Shown: positions 17,793 through 26,573, counted from the first letter of the stretch. The stretch is 64,000 nt of DNA from Pelomonas sp047654805 (GCF_047654805.1 NZ_JASGIV010000001.1:3100001-3164000); one strand, 5' to 3'. Program-made: numbers and translations. Notes: a model not told the origin generated them from the sequence alone.

Positions 17793-18691
17793 TGTCCGAC
17801 CGCCCCATCCGACTGCCCTCGCTCGATGCGCTGCTGGCCTTCGACGCCGTCGCGCGCGCAGGAAGCTTCGAAGCCGCGGCAGCTGAACTTGCCCTGAGTG
17901 CCAGCGCCGTGGCCAAGCGGGTGGCCGGGCTGGAGGAGCGACTTGACCGGGCCCTATTCCTGCGCCAGGCGACCAAGGGCCTGAGCCTGACGCCCGCTGG
18001 CCACGAGTACTTGCCGCAGGTGCGTCAGGCCCTGGCGCTGCTGCAAGCCATGCCGCTGCATCAGCGCGCCGGCCCGCGTCGCGAGCTGCTGCGGGTCACG
18101 TCCACGCCCACCTTTGCTCGCCAGTTGCTGGTGCCCGCCCTGCCCGGCTTCACGGCGTCTCATCCTCAGGTCGAGCTGGAGCTGACGCTGTCGGTACCGC
18201 TACTCGACGAGGGCGACGCCGGAGCCGACCTGGAGATCAGGCACGGCGCGGTTCCGGACGATATCGCCGCAGATGCGGTGCTGCTGCGGGACCGCCTGAC
18301 GCCGCTGGCCGCGCCGGCGCTGCTGGCCCGCCACCCAGCCCTGCGCGCGCCGGCCGACCTGCTCGCCCTACCACTGCTGCGCACGCCGCTGCAGCCCTGG
18401 GCACCTTGGCTGCGCGCAGCCGGCCTGCCGGATGTGCCCGAGCCCGAGGCTGGCCCGCGTTTCGTGGACCTGGGGCTGACGCTGGCCGCCGCGCTGGCCG
18501 GACAGGGCGTGGCGCTGGCCCGGCTCAGCCTGGCCCGCCACGAGCTGGCCGAAGGCCGCCTCGTGCAGCCCTTCGCGCTGGCCGTGCCCGCCGAGCGTCA
18601 CTACGGTCTGGTGCGCCACCGCGCCAGCCCGGCGGCCGAGGCGTTCGCCGAATGGCTGCACGAGCACTGCCGGGCGGTGGAAACGGCCTAG
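17792..18691 (+). CDS. LysR family transcriptional regulator
   Basis: The 299-residue protein has an N-terminal winged helix (residues 9-67: LDALLAFDAVARAGSFEAAA through LTPAGHEYL) and a C-terminal effector domain. It resembles GcvA-like LysR proteins. The lldD-like gene begins 99 bases downstream on the same strand. LysR targets are often adjacent, so that gene is a candidate target, but no clear T-N11-A operator was identified. Confidence 0.93.
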   Translation: MSDRPIRLPSLDALLAFDAVARAGSFEAAAAELALSASAVAKRVAGLEERLDRALFLRQATKGLSLTPAGHEYLPQVRQALALLQAMPLHQRAGPRRELLRVTSTPTFARQLLVPALPGFTASHPQVELELTLSVPLLDEGDAGADLEIRHGAVPDDIAADAVLLRDRLTPLAAPALLARHPALRAPADLLALPLLRTPLQPWAPWLRAAGLPDVPEPEAGPRFVDLGLTLAAALAGQGVALARLSLARHELAEGRLVQPFALAVPAERHYGLVRHRASPAAEAFAEWLHEHCRAVETA

Positions 18692-18790
18692 GCGGAAAAC
18701 TGTTCCCGCCCGGGCCGAGGTTTTTTCCGGCGCGGCAGGTGCTGCACGGGCCTAGCATCGCGGCCTGACCAAAACCGCTGCCGCACCGCC

Positions 18791-19945
18791 ATGCCCGTCA
18801 TCACCTGCATCGAAGACCTGCGCCAACTCGCCGAGAAGAGGGTGCCGCGCATGTTCTACGACTATGCCGACTCCGGCTCCTGGACGGAGACGACCTACCG
18901 CGCCAACGAGAGCGACTTCCAGACCATCAAGCTGCGCCAGCGTGTGGCGGTCAACATGGAAGGCCGCAGCACGGCCGTGAAGATGATCGGCCAGGACGCC
19001 AAGATGCCCGTGGCCATCGCGCCCGTGGGCCTGACCGGCATGCAGCACGCCGACGGCGAGATCCACGCCGCGCGCGCGGCCGAGAAGTTCGGCATCCCGT
19101 TCACGCTATCGACGATGAGCATCTGTTCCATCGAGGACATCGCCGAGCACACCTCGGCGCCGTTCTGGTTCCAGCTCTACATGATGCGCGACCGTGACGC
19201 GATGGCGCGCATGATCGACCGCTGCAAGGCCGCCAAGTGCTCGGCGCTGGTGCTGACGCTGGACCTGCAGGTCATCGGCCAGCGCCACAAGGACCTGAAG
19301 AACGGCCTCACCGCGCCGCCGCGGCCCACGCTGGGCAACATCATCAATCTGGCGACCAAGCCGCGCTGGTGCCTGGGCATGGCGGCGACCCGCCGCCATA
19401 CGTTTCGCAACCTGGTGGGGCATGTGAAGGGGGTCAGCGACATGCGCTCGCTGTCGGCCTGGACCAACGAGCAGTTTGACCCACGCCTGTCCTGGGCTGA
19501 CATCGCCTGGGTCAAGGAGCAGTGGGGAGGCAAGCTGATCCTGAAGGGCATCATGGATGCGGAGGATGCCAAGCTGGCCGTGCAGGCAGGCGCCGACGCC
19601 ATCGTCGTCAGCAATCACGGCGGGCGGCAGCTGGACGGAGCCCCCAGCAGCATCCACGCGCTGCCTGCCATCGTGGCCGAGGTGGGCTCGCAGATCGAGG
19701 TCTGGATGGACGGCGGCATCCGTTCAGGCCAGGATGTGCTCAAGGCCTGGGCCCTGGGTGCCAAGGGCACCATGATCGGTCGCGCGATGGCCTACGGCCT
19801 GGGCGCGATGGGCGAAGAAGGCGTGGCCAAGGCCTTGGCCATCCTGCACAAGGAACTGGACGTGACCATGGCCTTCTGCGGCCACACGCAACTCGCCAAC
19901 GTGACGCGCGACATCCTGGTGCCGGGCACCTTCCCGACGGCCTGA
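18791..19945 (+). CDS. lldD: FMN-dependent alpha-hydroxy acid dehydrogenase (L-lactate dehydrogenase type)
   Basis: The 384-residue TIM-barrel flavoprotein oxidises L-lactate or a similar 2-hydroxy acid, passing electrons to the respiratory chain. Family landmarks are MFYDYADSGSWTE near residue 21, LTLDLQVIGQRHKDLKNG near 155, and the active-site segment VSNHGGRQLDGAPSS (His near 276). The phosphate-binding MDGGIRSGQD and GRAMAYGLGAMGEEG follow. The gene symbol is by similarity. Other substrates such as mandelate or glycolate cannot be excluded. Confidence 0.9.
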   Translation: MPVITCIEDLRQLAEKRVPRMFYDYADSGSWTETTYRANESDFQTIKLRQRVAVNMEGRSTAVKMIGQDAKMPVAIAPVGLTGMQHADGEIHAARAAEKFGIPFTLSTMSICSIEDIAEHTSAPFWFQLYMMRDRDAMARMIDRCKAAKCSALVLTLDLQVIGQRHKDLKNGLTAPPRPTLGNIINLATKPRWCLGMAATRRHTFRNLVGHVKGVSDMRSLSAWTNEQFDPRLSWADIAWVKEQWGGKLILKGIMDAEDAKLAVQAGADAIVVSNHGGRQLDGAPSSIHALPAIVAEVGSQIEVWMDGGIRSGQDVLKAWALGAKGTMIGRAMAYGLGAMGEEGVAKALAILHKELDVTMAFCGHTQLANVTRDILVPGTFPTA

Positions 19946-20017
19946 GCCGCCGGACGGTCGGCATCCGCGAAAACCGCCGCTTGCCCGAGCGGGCGGCACG
20001 CCGCTAGGCTGCGCGCC

Positions 20018-21184
20018 ATGCATGCACTCCGATCCGTACGTAGGGCCGTTCTCGCCGTTGCCGCCCTGCCATTGCTGGCCGCCGCTCAGCACGCCATCCC
20101 TGCCGCGGCCGCCCTTGACGCCGAAGCCTCGCGCCTGATGGCCGCCACGCAGGCTCGCGGGCTGGCCGTGGCGGTCATCGACGCTGGCCGGGTCGTGCAC
20201 GTGCGGGCCTACGGCGAGCGCAACGCAGCCGGCCTGCCCCTGCTCACGGACACGGTCATGTACGGCGCGTCACTGACCAAGGCCGCCTTCGCCTACACCG
20301 TCCTGCAGCTGGTGGAGGAGGGCCTGCTGGACCTGGACCGGCCGCTCGCGGCCTACCTTGCCCAGCCGCTGCCCGACTACCCCGACGACCGACGCTACGG
20401 CCCCTGGTCGGGCCTGGCTGGCGACGAGCGCTGGCGGCGCCTGACGGCACGCATGCTGCTGACGCACAGCAGCGGCTTCGCCAACTTCGCCTTCCTGGAG
20501 CCGGACGGCAAACTGCACATGCATTTCGACCCCGGCACGCGCTACGCCTACTCCGGCGAAGGGCTCATCCTGCTTCAATTCGTGCTGGAGCGCGGCCTGG
20601 GGCTGGAGCTGGGCGCGGAGATGCAGCGCCGTGTGTTCGATCGATTCGGCATGCTGCGCACCAGCATGACGTGGCGTGCCGACTTCGCCACCAACCTGGC
20701 CGATGGCTGGAAGGACGATGGCAGCGTGGAGCCCCACGACCCGCGCGGAAGGGTGCGCGCAGCAGGCTCCATGGACACCACCATTGCCGACATGGCAAAG
20801 CTGGCCTCGGCCATCATCAACGGCGAGGGCCTGTCCGCCAAGGGTGCAACCGCACTGAGCACGCCTGGCCTGCCGATCACGACAGCCTCTCAGTTTCCGA
20901 CCTTCCAGCCCGAACTGCCACTGGTTGAACGGCGCACTGACCTTGCCGCCGGCCTGGGCGTCGTCACCTTCCTCGGCCCGCAGGGACCGGGGTACTACAA
21001 GGGCGGCCACAACGACAGCACCGGCAACACCTGGGTCTGCATCAAACCGAAGAAGCGCTGCGTCGTCATCCTCGCCAACGACGTGCGCGCCGAACGCGCA
21101 TTCCCGGCGCTCGTGCGCTTCATCCTGGGCGAGACGGGTGTGCCGTGGCGCTGGGAGTACGGCGGCCTGACGTTCGTGGACTGA
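20018..21184 (+). CDS. Beta-lactamase family serine hydrolase, secreted
   Basis: This 388-residue protein has an N-terminal signal peptide (basic start, then VLAVAALPLLAAAQ). The penicillin-binding/beta-lactamase fold shows the SxxK motif with Ser85 and Lys88 in YGASLTKAAFAY, and a YSG motif (YAYSGEG) in the YxN position. These features fit class C-like esterases or D-aminopeptidases more than true resistance enzymes. It acts in the periplasm. No substrate is apparent from its neighbours. Confidence 0.88.
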   Translation: MHALRSVRRAVLAVAALPLLAAAQHAIPAAAALDAEASRLMAATQARGLAVAVIDAGRVVHVRAYGERNAAGLPLLTDTVMYGASLTKAAFAYTVLQLVEEGLLDLDRPLAAYLAQPLPDYPDDRRYGPWSGLAGDERWRRLTARMLLTHSSGFANFAFLEPDGKLHMHFDPGTRYAYSGEGLILLQFVLERGLGLELGAEMQRRVFDRFGMLRTSMTWRADFATNLADGWKDDGSVEPHDPRGRVRAAGSMDTTIADMAKLASAIINGEGLSAKGATALSTPGLPITTASQFPTFQPELPLVERRTDLAAGLGVVTFLGPQGPGYYKGGHNDSTGNTWVCIKPKKRCVVILANDVRAERAFPALVRFILGETGVPWRWEYGGLTFVD

Positions 21185-21192
21185 GTCAGGGC

Positions 21193-21948
21193 TCAGCGGC
21201 CGGGCGCCTCTTCGTCAAGCCGGGCGTGGTAGCCCGTGGCACCCTGCTTCCAGTACGCTGCGACCTTCATGGCCTCCTTGGGATGCCCCTTCTCGCGCAG
21301 CAGGATGTCGCGCAGCGAGGCCATCAGCTGTGCCTCACCGGCACACCAGACGAAGCCGTCGCCCGACGGCAGCGCCAGCTCCCGCAGCGCCTGTGCCAGC
21401 GCCCCGGGCGTGGCGGCGACGCGCGGCGCAGCCGACGTGCCTGCAGGCCATGCCGGCGCATCCGGCATCAACAGCAGTACCTGCACCCGGGCGCCGGCAG
21501 GCAGCTCCTCCAGGCGGCGCGCGATCGCCGGCCAGGCGCTGTCGTCGCCCACCAGCAAGTGCCAGTCATAGTCCATCGGAATGACCATCGAACCACGCGG
21601 CCCGGCCACCGTCAGCGTCTGGCCCGGCTGCGCCTGGGCGGCCCATTCAGTGAACGGGCCTTCGCCGTGCAGCGCGAACTCCAGCACCAGCTCGCCCCGC
21701 GCGGTGTCGAAAGCCCGGGGCGTGTAGTCCCGCATCAGCAGGCCGCCGGCGCCATCGGGCAGCATCAGCTTGACGTGGTCGTCGAAGGAGGCGGACGCGA
21801 ACGTACGCAGCGAGTCCCCCTGCACGGTGACCGCCACGAAACGCTCGCCGCGGCGCTCGACGCGAACGACGCGCAGCTCGCGGCGTTGAAGTTCATAGCG
21901 CACGCGCTGGATGCGGCGCCGGGGTTCGACGTCAGTGTCAATGCTCAT
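21193..21948 (-). CDS. Siderophore-interacting protein (ferric-chelate reductase, SIP/ViuB type)
   Basis: The protein (251 residues from 21948) has the flavin-binding domain and NAD(P)H-binding C-terminus of ViuB/YqjH-like reductases, which release iron from ferric siderophores. Landmarks are LLMRDYTPRAFD, FTEWAAQAQPGQTLTVAGPRGS, and LLVGDDSAWPAIARRLEELP. The C-terminus VAAYWKQGATGYH is typical. An in-frame ATG at 21984 exists but sits inside an operator-like site. I prefer 21948, with a GAGAG ribosome site. It is divergent from a MarR gene that probably controls it. Confidence 0.92.
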   Translation of the reverse strand: MSIDTDVEPRRRIQRVRYELQRRELRVVRVERRGERFVAVTVQGDSLRTFASASFDDHVKLMLPDGAGGLLMRDYTPRAFDTARGELVLEFALHGEGPFTEWAAQAQPGQTLTVAGPRGSMVIPMDYDWHLLVGDDSAWPAIARRLEELPAGARVQVLLLMPDAPAWPAGTSAAPRVAATPGALAQALRELALPSGDGFVWCAGEAQLMASLRDILLREKGHPKEAMKVAAYWKQGATGYHARLDEEAPGR

Positions 21949-21970
21949 GGGGGCGCTCTCGGCGTTGATG

Positions 21971-21985
21971 GTTGATAATGTCATC
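21971..21985. promoter_or_regulatory. Operator-like site 1 (imperfect palindrome)
   Basis: On the minus strand this reads GATGACATTATCAAC, matching 13 of 15 positions of the perfect palindrome at 22002-22016. It lies between the siderophore-interacting protein gene and the MarR gene. The centres of the two sites are 31 bp apart, about three helical turns. Confidence 0.6.
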
Positions 21986-21989
21986 CATC

Positions 21990-22466
21990 ATGAGTAATAA
22001 AGTTGACATTGTCAACAATAAGGCCGGCAATGCCAGTACGGCCGCCGAGGTCTTCGAGACCATCCACACGCTGATGCACCTGTTCCGTGGCCAGCAGTTC
22101 CGCGCGCTGCGCGATGGGCCCACGGCCATCACGCACATGGAGGCCAAGGCGCTGGCCTTCTTCGCCCGCCACCCGGGCGCAACGCCCAGCGAGCTGGTGG
22201 CGCGCAGTGGCCGCGACAAGGCGCAGATCGCGCGGCTCATCGCCGGGCTGAAGGAACGTGGCCTGTTGCTGGCCGAAGTCGACCCCTCGGACCGCCGCGT
22301 GCAGCGCCTGCACCTGTCACCTGAGAGCGCGAAGGCGCAGGAGGCGGTACGGGTCCAAGGCGACCGGCTCGCAAAGGCGGCAATGCGCGGGCTTAGCGCC
22401 ACCGAGTGCGAACAGCTGCTGGAGCTGCTGGCGCGGGTGCGCGCCAACCTCGACGCGGACGGCTGA
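21990..22466 (+). CDS. MarR family transcriptional regulator
   Basis: The 158-residue winged-helix protein begins with the dimerisation helix (AAEVFETIHTLMHLFRGQQFRALRDG). The DNA-binding part is ATPSELVARSGRDKAQIARLIAGLKERGL, followed by the wing EVDPSDRRVQRLHLS. The 21990 start places a perfect 15-bp palindrome across codons 5-9. It is divergent from the siderophore-interacting protein gene. Repression of that gene and of itself is the simplest reading. The inducer is unknown. Confidence 0.92.
   Translation: MSNKVDIVNNKAGNASTAAEVFETIHTLMHLFRGQQFRALRDGPTAITHMEAKALAFFARHPGATPSELVARSGRDKAQIARLIAGLKERGLLLAEVDPSDRRVQRLHLSPESAKAQEAVRVQGDRLAKAAMRGLSATECEQLLELLARVRANLDADG
22002..22016. promoter_or_regulatory. 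Operator-like site 2 (perfect 15-bp palindrome)
   Basis: GTTGACATTGTCAAC is a perfect inverted repeat of 7 bp arms around one central base. It lies within the first codons of the MarR gene. MarR dimers bind palindromes of this size, so autoregulation by blocking transcription is likely. Confidence 0.7.
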
Positions 22467-22473
22467 GCCAGGC

Positions 22474-22809
22474 TCAGGCGCTGCCGCGCGCCCCCCAGAT
22501 GATGACGGCCATGCCGACGAAGCAGATCGCCACGCCAAGCCAGTCCGTCACCGTGGGCCTGACCTTGTCCACCACCATCAGCCAGACCATGGCGACGCCG
22601 ATGTAGACGCCGCCGTAAGCTGCGTAGACCCGGCCGGCAGCCGTGGGATGCAAGGACAGCAACCAGGCGAACAACGCCAAGCTGGCCGCGCCGGGCAGCA
22701 GCAGCCACGCCGAGCCCCCCTGGCGCAACCATAGCCAGGGCAGATAGCAGCCGACGATCTCCGCCAGCGCCGTCAGCACGAAGAGGCCGAAAGTCCTGAT
22801 CAGGTCCAC
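22474..22809 (-). CDS. YnfA/UPF0060 family small membrane protein
   Basis: This 111-residue protein has four transmembrane segments and the family landmarks ALAEIVGCYLPWLWLRQG near residue 15 and RVYAAYGGVYIGVAMVWLMVVD near residue 60. It belongs to the drug/metabolite transporter superfamily and resembles half-size DMT/SMR-like proteins. The substrate is not established. It lies seven bases downstream of the DUF3820 gene on the same strand and is convergent with the MarR gene. Confidence 0.92.
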   Translation of the reverse strand: MDLIRTFGLFVLTALAEIVGCYLPWLWLRQGGSAWLLLPGAASLALFAWLLSLHPTAAGRVYAAYGGVYIGVAMVWLMVVDKVRPTVTDWLGVAICFVGMAVIIWGARGSA

Positions 22810-22816
22810 GGCAACC

Positions 22817-23041
22817 TCAGGCTCGCCGCGGCCGGTTGCGCAGCGGCTTCAGCAACTCACCCAGCGCGTTGTGGTCGATCTCGTACATCAGCGCCAGCAG
22901 CCGGCCGATCTCTCCCTTGGGAAAGCCCTCTCGCGCAAACCACGCCAGGTAGTTGCCTGGCAGGTCGGCGATCAGCGCGCCCTGATGCTTGCCGAAGGGC
23001 ATCTCGGTCGACACGAGTTTGAGCAGGTCTTCGGGATTCAT
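22817..23041 (-). CDS. DUF3820 family protein
   Basis: The 74-residue protein shows the family core MPFGKHQGALIADLPGNYLAWFAREGFPKGE, that is a GK(Y/H)xG..I..LP..YL.W pattern. Proteins of this family are small, soluble and of unknown role. It lies six bases after corA, suggesting co-transcription with corA and the ynfA-like gene. Confidence 0.88.
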   Translation of the reverse strand: MNPEDLLKLVSTEMPFGKHQGALIADLPGNYLAWFAREGFPKGEIGRLLALMYEIDHNALGELLKPLRNRPRRA

Positions 23042-23047
23042 GCGCCC

Positions 23048-24016
23048 TCAGAGCCATCCCAGGCGCTTGAAGCGCCAGTACAGCGCCCCGCTGACCAGTG
23101 CGATCGCGCCCAGCGCCATGGGGTAGCCGAAGGCCCACTTCAACTCCGGCATCTTCTCGAAGTTCATGCCCCAGATGCCGGCCAGTGCCGTAGAGGCCGC
23201 GAAGATGGCAGCCCAGGCCGCCAGTCGCTTGGTGACCAGGGATTCATCGATGGTCACCAGCGTCAGGTTCACCTGAGTGGCAGCGATGATGGTTTCGCGC
23301 GCAGCGTCGATGCTGGCCTGGATGCGCAGCAGGTGGTCGTAGACATCGCGGAAGTAGTCCTGCATGGCCTTGCAGACCACCGGCACGCGCCCGCCGTGCA
23401 GCTTGGCCGACACCTCCAGCAGCGGCGTGACCGCATGGCGCAGGACGGCCAGGCGCTGCTTCAGGCTGAACAGCTGCTGCACCACGGCTTGGCGGTCCTG
23501 CCTGGGCTGGAACATCGTCGCCTCGAGCGCCTCCAGTTCGGCCTCGACGGCATCCATGTGCGGGAAGTAGCGGTCCACAACCGCGTCCATCAGCGCATAG
23601 AAGACAAAGCCCGGGCCCTGGCGCAGCAGGTCGGGTTCGCGCTCGGCGCGGCCGCGCACGCCCAGGAAGCCCTGCACGCTGCGATGGCGGACCGACACGA
23701 TGAAGCGCGGGCCGACGAAGACATGCACTTCACCCACGTCCAGTCCGTCCGGGCCGGCCTCCAGCAGGTGCATGGCGGCGAACAGCATGTCGCCGTACTC
23801 CTCGAGCTTGGGACGCTGGTGCCCCTTGCGGGCATCCTCGACGGCCAGTGGCGGCAGGTCCAGCTCGCGCTGCAACTGGTCCAGCTCCTCATCGCTGGGA
23901 TCGCGCAACGCGATCCAGACGAAGCCGCTCTGCCGCTCCAGCGCCTCGGAGACACCCTCCAGGCCCGGCTCGGCCACGATGCGGCCATCCTCGTACACGG
24001 CGCTGTTGATCAGCAT
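23048..24016 (-). CDS. corA: Magnesium/cobalt transporter CorA
   Basis: This 322-residue protein has a long, charged cytoplasmic domain and two C-terminal membrane helices. The signature GMN (residues about 283-285) occurs in LAGIWGMNFEKMPEL between the helices and forms the pore entrance. The last residues RFKRL are basic, as usual. CorA mediates passive uptake of Mg2+ and Co2+ as a pentamer. I start at 24016, since the frame upstream runs into ribE. Confidence 0.94.
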   Translation of the reverse strand: MLINSAVYEDGRIVAEPGLEGVSEALERQSGFVWIALRDPSDEELDQLQRELDLPPLAVEDARKGHQRPKLEEYGDMLFAAMHLLEAGPDGLDVGEVHVFVGPRFIVSVRHRSVQGFLGVRGRAEREPDLLRQGPGFVFYALMDAVVDRYFPHMDAVEAELEALEATMFQPRQDRQAVVQQLFSLKQRLAVLRHAVTPLLEVSAKLHGGRVPVVCKAMQDYFRDVYDHLLRIQASIDAARETIIAATQVNLTLVTIDESLVTKRLAAWAAIFAASTALAGIWGMNFEKMPELKWAFGYPMALGAIALVSGALYWRFKRLGWL

Positions 24017-24029
24017 GGCAGCCGCGGTC

Positions 24030-24734
24030 TCAGGACTTGGGCAGCGCGAGCTGGGCGAGGTCGATGCCGCGTTCACGGGCGATGGCCTCCAGCACCGGCA
24101 GCAGCGGGCCCAGCTTCTCATCCAGCGCATCCCGCACCGTGTCGACGACGACCTGCGTGCTGCGCTCGATCTCGATGTGCACCGCGTCGCCCACCTGCTT
24201 GTCGCCGAAGGTGGTCATGCGCAGCGTCTCGGGGATGAGCCAGACCTCGAACCAGCCCGAACCGTCGCGCTCGCGCTGGGCCTCGGCAACGGTCAGGCTG
24301 CAGCCATTGACGCCAACGTAGCCCTTGGCAAAGACGTAGCGCATCCAAGGCGCGGGCAGCGCGAAACGGATGACGTGGTTGTTGTCGGGCTGGCGCACCT
24401 CGGCGATGCGCGCCGACACGTCCACATGCCCCGATAGCGGATGCCCACCGATCTCGACGCCCTCCCGCGCAGCCCGCTCCACGTTCAGGCCAGAACCCGG
24501 CTTCAGCCCCCCCAGCGTGGTGAGGTTCAAGGTCTGGGCCATCACGTCGAAGCTGGCAAAGCCGGGTGCCGGCCGCTCGGTGACGGTCAGGCAAACACCG
24601 TCGCAGGACACGCTGGCGCCAATGGCCAGCTCGTCGTCGAAGCCCTGCGGGAACTTCAGGTGCAACGTATGCAGGCCCTCGCGGGCCTCGATGGACTCGA
24701 TGCGGGCCACGCCCTGGACGATGCCGGTGAACAT
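24030..24734 (-). CDS. ribE: Riboflavin synthase alpha subunit
   Basis: The 234-residue enzyme dismutates two 6,7-dimethyl-8-ribityllumazine molecules to riboflavin. It has the two tandem lumazine-binding repeats. The first starts MFTGIVQGVARI and contains GASVSCDGVCLTV. The second has GHVDVSARIAEV and GYVGVNGCSLTVAEA. The length is slightly above the usual 200-220 residues, with an extra C-terminal helix. The start overlaps the stop of the upstream ArsC-like gene by one base. Other riboflavin genes are not in the window. Confidence 0.95.
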   Translation of the reverse strand: MFTGIVQGVARIESIEAREGLHTLHLKFPQGFDDELAIGASVSCDGVCLTVTERPAPGFASFDVMAQTLNLTTLGGLKPGSGLNVERAAREGVEIGGHPLSGHVDVSARIAEVRQPDNNHVIRFALPAPWMRYVFAKGYVGVNGCSLTVAEAQRERDGSGWFEVWLIPETLRMTTFGDKQVGDAVHIEIERSTQVVVDTVRDALDEKLGPLLPVLEAIARERGIDLAQLALPKS

Positions 24735-25087
24735 CAGCGGCCTCCCTTCGAAGCGAAGGCATCAGCCGAGAAGCCCACCGTCAGGCTGCCATCGGCCCAG
24801 CGCACCACGGGGCGCTTGATGACGCTGGGCTCGGCAAGCATCAGCGCGGTGGCCGAGGCGTCGTCCACCACGGCCGCCTTGACCGCGTCGTCCAGCTTGC
24901 GCCAGGTAGTGCCGGTGCGGTTGATGAGCTTGTCGCGACCCAGGGCCTTGAGCCAGGCTGGCAGCTCAGCAACCGGGACACCCTGCTTCTTGAAATCGTG
25001 GAATGCGACCTCCAGGTCCTGGCCGGCCAGCCAGGCGCGGGCCTTCTTGACGGTGTCGCAGTTGGGGATGCCGTAGACGGTGATCAT
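24734..25087 (-). CDS. ArsC/Spx family reductase-like protein
   Basis: This 117-residue thioredoxin-fold protein starts MITVYGIPNCDTVKKARAWL, with one N-terminal cysteine (Cys10) and the TWRKL and EPSVIKRPVV segments of the YffB/Spx-like ArsC subfamily. It lacks the CxxC of Spx and the arsenate-binding arginine context is not obvious, so arsenate reduction is uncertain. I start at 25087; the longer frame crosses into the divergent aat gene region. It probably shares a transcript with ribE and corA. Confidence 0.88.
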   Translation of the reverse strand: MITVYGIPNCDTVKKARAWLAGQDLEVAFHDFKKQGVPVAELPAWLKALGRDKLINRTGTTWRKLDDAVKAAVVDDASATALMLAEPSVIKRPVVRWADGSLTVGFSADAFASKGGR

Positions 25088-25110
25088 GGCCGCCACCGTA
25101 CCATGAGCCC

Positions 25111-25842
25111 ATGATCGACTGGCTGGACGAGGGTTCCCTGGAATTCCCGCCGAGCGCACGCGCGCTCGGCCCCGAGACGGACGCGCCGGGCCTGCTGGCC
25201 GCCGGCGGCGCGCTGACGCCGCAGCGGCTGGCCGCAGCCTACCGCCGCGGCATCTTCCCCTGGTACGGCCCCGGCCAGCCGCCTCTGTGGTGGGCGCCCG
25301 ACCCGCGCATGGTGCTGCAGACGGCCGACTTCAAGTTGTCGCGCTCGCTGCGCAAGACCGTACAGCGCTTTGCGGCGACGCCCGGCTGCGAAATCCGCGT
25401 CGACTCCGACCGCGCTGCCGTGCTGCGCGCCTGCGCCGACGCACCACGCGACGGCCAGGCCGGCACCTGGATAGTCCCCGAACTGCAGGCTGCCTACCTG
25501 GCTTGGCCAGCAATGCACAGCGTCGAGACCTGGGTGGACGGAGAACTGGTCGGCGGCCTGTATGGCGTCAACCTCGGGCGTATGTTCTATGGCGAATCGA
25601 TGTTCATGCGCCGCACAGACGCATCCAAGATCGCGCTTTGCGCGCTGGTCTGCCTGTGCCGCGGCTTCGGCATCCCCTGGATCGACTGCCAGCAGAACAC
25701 CCGGCACCTGGCCTCGCTGGGCGCCGCCGAAGTGCCCAGAAGCGCATTCGAAGCCCATCTAGCCGCCCATGTGGCAGCGCCCACGCCGGGGCCGTGGACC
25801 TATCATCCGGGCCATTGGCACCGGCTGCTGACCCCAACGTGA
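25111..25842 (+). CDS. aat: Leucyl/phenylalanyl-tRNA-protein transferase
   Basis: Aat transfers Leu or Phe from charged tRNA to proteins with N-terminal Lys or Arg, marking them for ClpS-ClpAP degradation. The 243-residue protein shows the family segments GGALTPQRLAAAYRRGIFPWY, WWAPDPRMVL, VETWVDGELVGGLYGVNLGRMF and GESMFMR. The end of the gene overlaps bpt by four bases (GTGA). Its start is divergent from the ArsC-like gene, leaving only 23 bases between them. Confidence 0.97.
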   Translation: MIDWLDEGSLEFPPSARALGPETDAPGLLAAGGALTPQRLAAAYRRGIFPWYGPGQPPLWWAPDPRMVLQTADFKLSRSLRKTVQRFAATPGCEIRVDSDRAAVLRACADAPRDGQAGTWIVPELQAAYLAWPAMHSVETWVDGELVGGLYGVNLGRMFYGESMFMRRTDASKIALCALVCLCRGFGIPWIDCQQNTRHLASLGAAEVPRSAFEAHLAAHVAAPTPGPWTYHPGHWHRLLTPT

Positions 25843-26573
25843 CCCATCCCAAAGAACTGCCCCTCGCGCAGATCCAGTTCTATGCCACGGCCGCCTACCC
25901 GTGCAGCTATGTCACGGGTCGCCAGGCACGTTCTCAGGTCGCCACGCCCAGCCACCTGATCCATGCCGACGCCTACTCCAACCTCGTCGCAGCGGGCTTC
26001 CGGCGCAGTGGCCTGTTCACCTACCGCCCGTACTGCGACCAGTGCCGCGCCTGCATCGCGCTGCGCGTGCCGGTGGAGCGCTTCGAGACCAGCCGCGCCC
26101 AGCGCCGTGCCTGGAAGGCCCATCGCCACCTGCAGGCCAAGGTCATGCGGCTGGGCTATTCGCCCGAGCACTACGCCCTGTACCTGCGCTACCAGGCCGG
26201 CCGACACTCGGGCGGTGGCATGGACCACGACAGCGTGGACCAGTACACCCAGTTCCTGCTTCAGTCGCGCATCAACTCCCGCCTGGTCGAGTTCCGCGAG
26301 CCCATGCCCGACGGCAGCATGCCGCTACGCATGGTGTCCATCCTGGACATCCTCAGCGACGGCCTGTCGGCGGTCTACACCTTCTATGACCCTGACGTGT
26401 TGGGCAGCCTGGGCACCTACGGCGTGCTGTGGCAGATCCAGCAGGCCAAGGAGCTGAAGCTCAGCCATCTATACCTGGGCTACTGGATCGAGGAGAGCCC
26501 CAAGATGGCCTACAAGGCCGGGTTCAGGCCGCACCAGATCCTGCAAAACGGCGTCTGGACCGACGCAGCCTGA
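25839..26573 (+). CDS. bpt: Aspartate/glutamate leucyltransferase (Bpt)
   Basis: Bpt attaches Leu to proteins with N-terminal Asp or Glu, extending the N-degron pathway. The 244-residue protein carries the conserved cysteines Cys22 (YPCSYV) and Cys66, Cys69 and Cys72 (YCDQCRAC). The C-terminal GNAT-like part has YLGYWIEESPKMAYKAGFRPHQIL. It starts with GTG at 25839, inside the end of aat. The pair therefore forms one translationally coupled degradation-tagging unit. Confidence 0.96.
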   Translation: MTHPKELPLAQIQFYATAAYPCSYVTGRQARSQVATPSHLIHADAYSNLVAAGFRRSGLFTYRPYCDQCRACIALRVPVERFETSRAQRRAWKAHRHLQAKVMRLGYSPEHYALYLRYQAGRHSGGGMDHDSVDQYTQFLLQSRINSRLVEFREPMPDGSMPLRMVSILDILSDGLSAVYTFYDPDVLGSLGTYGVLWQIQQAKELKLSHLYLGYWIEESPKMAYKAGFRPHQILQNGVWTDAA

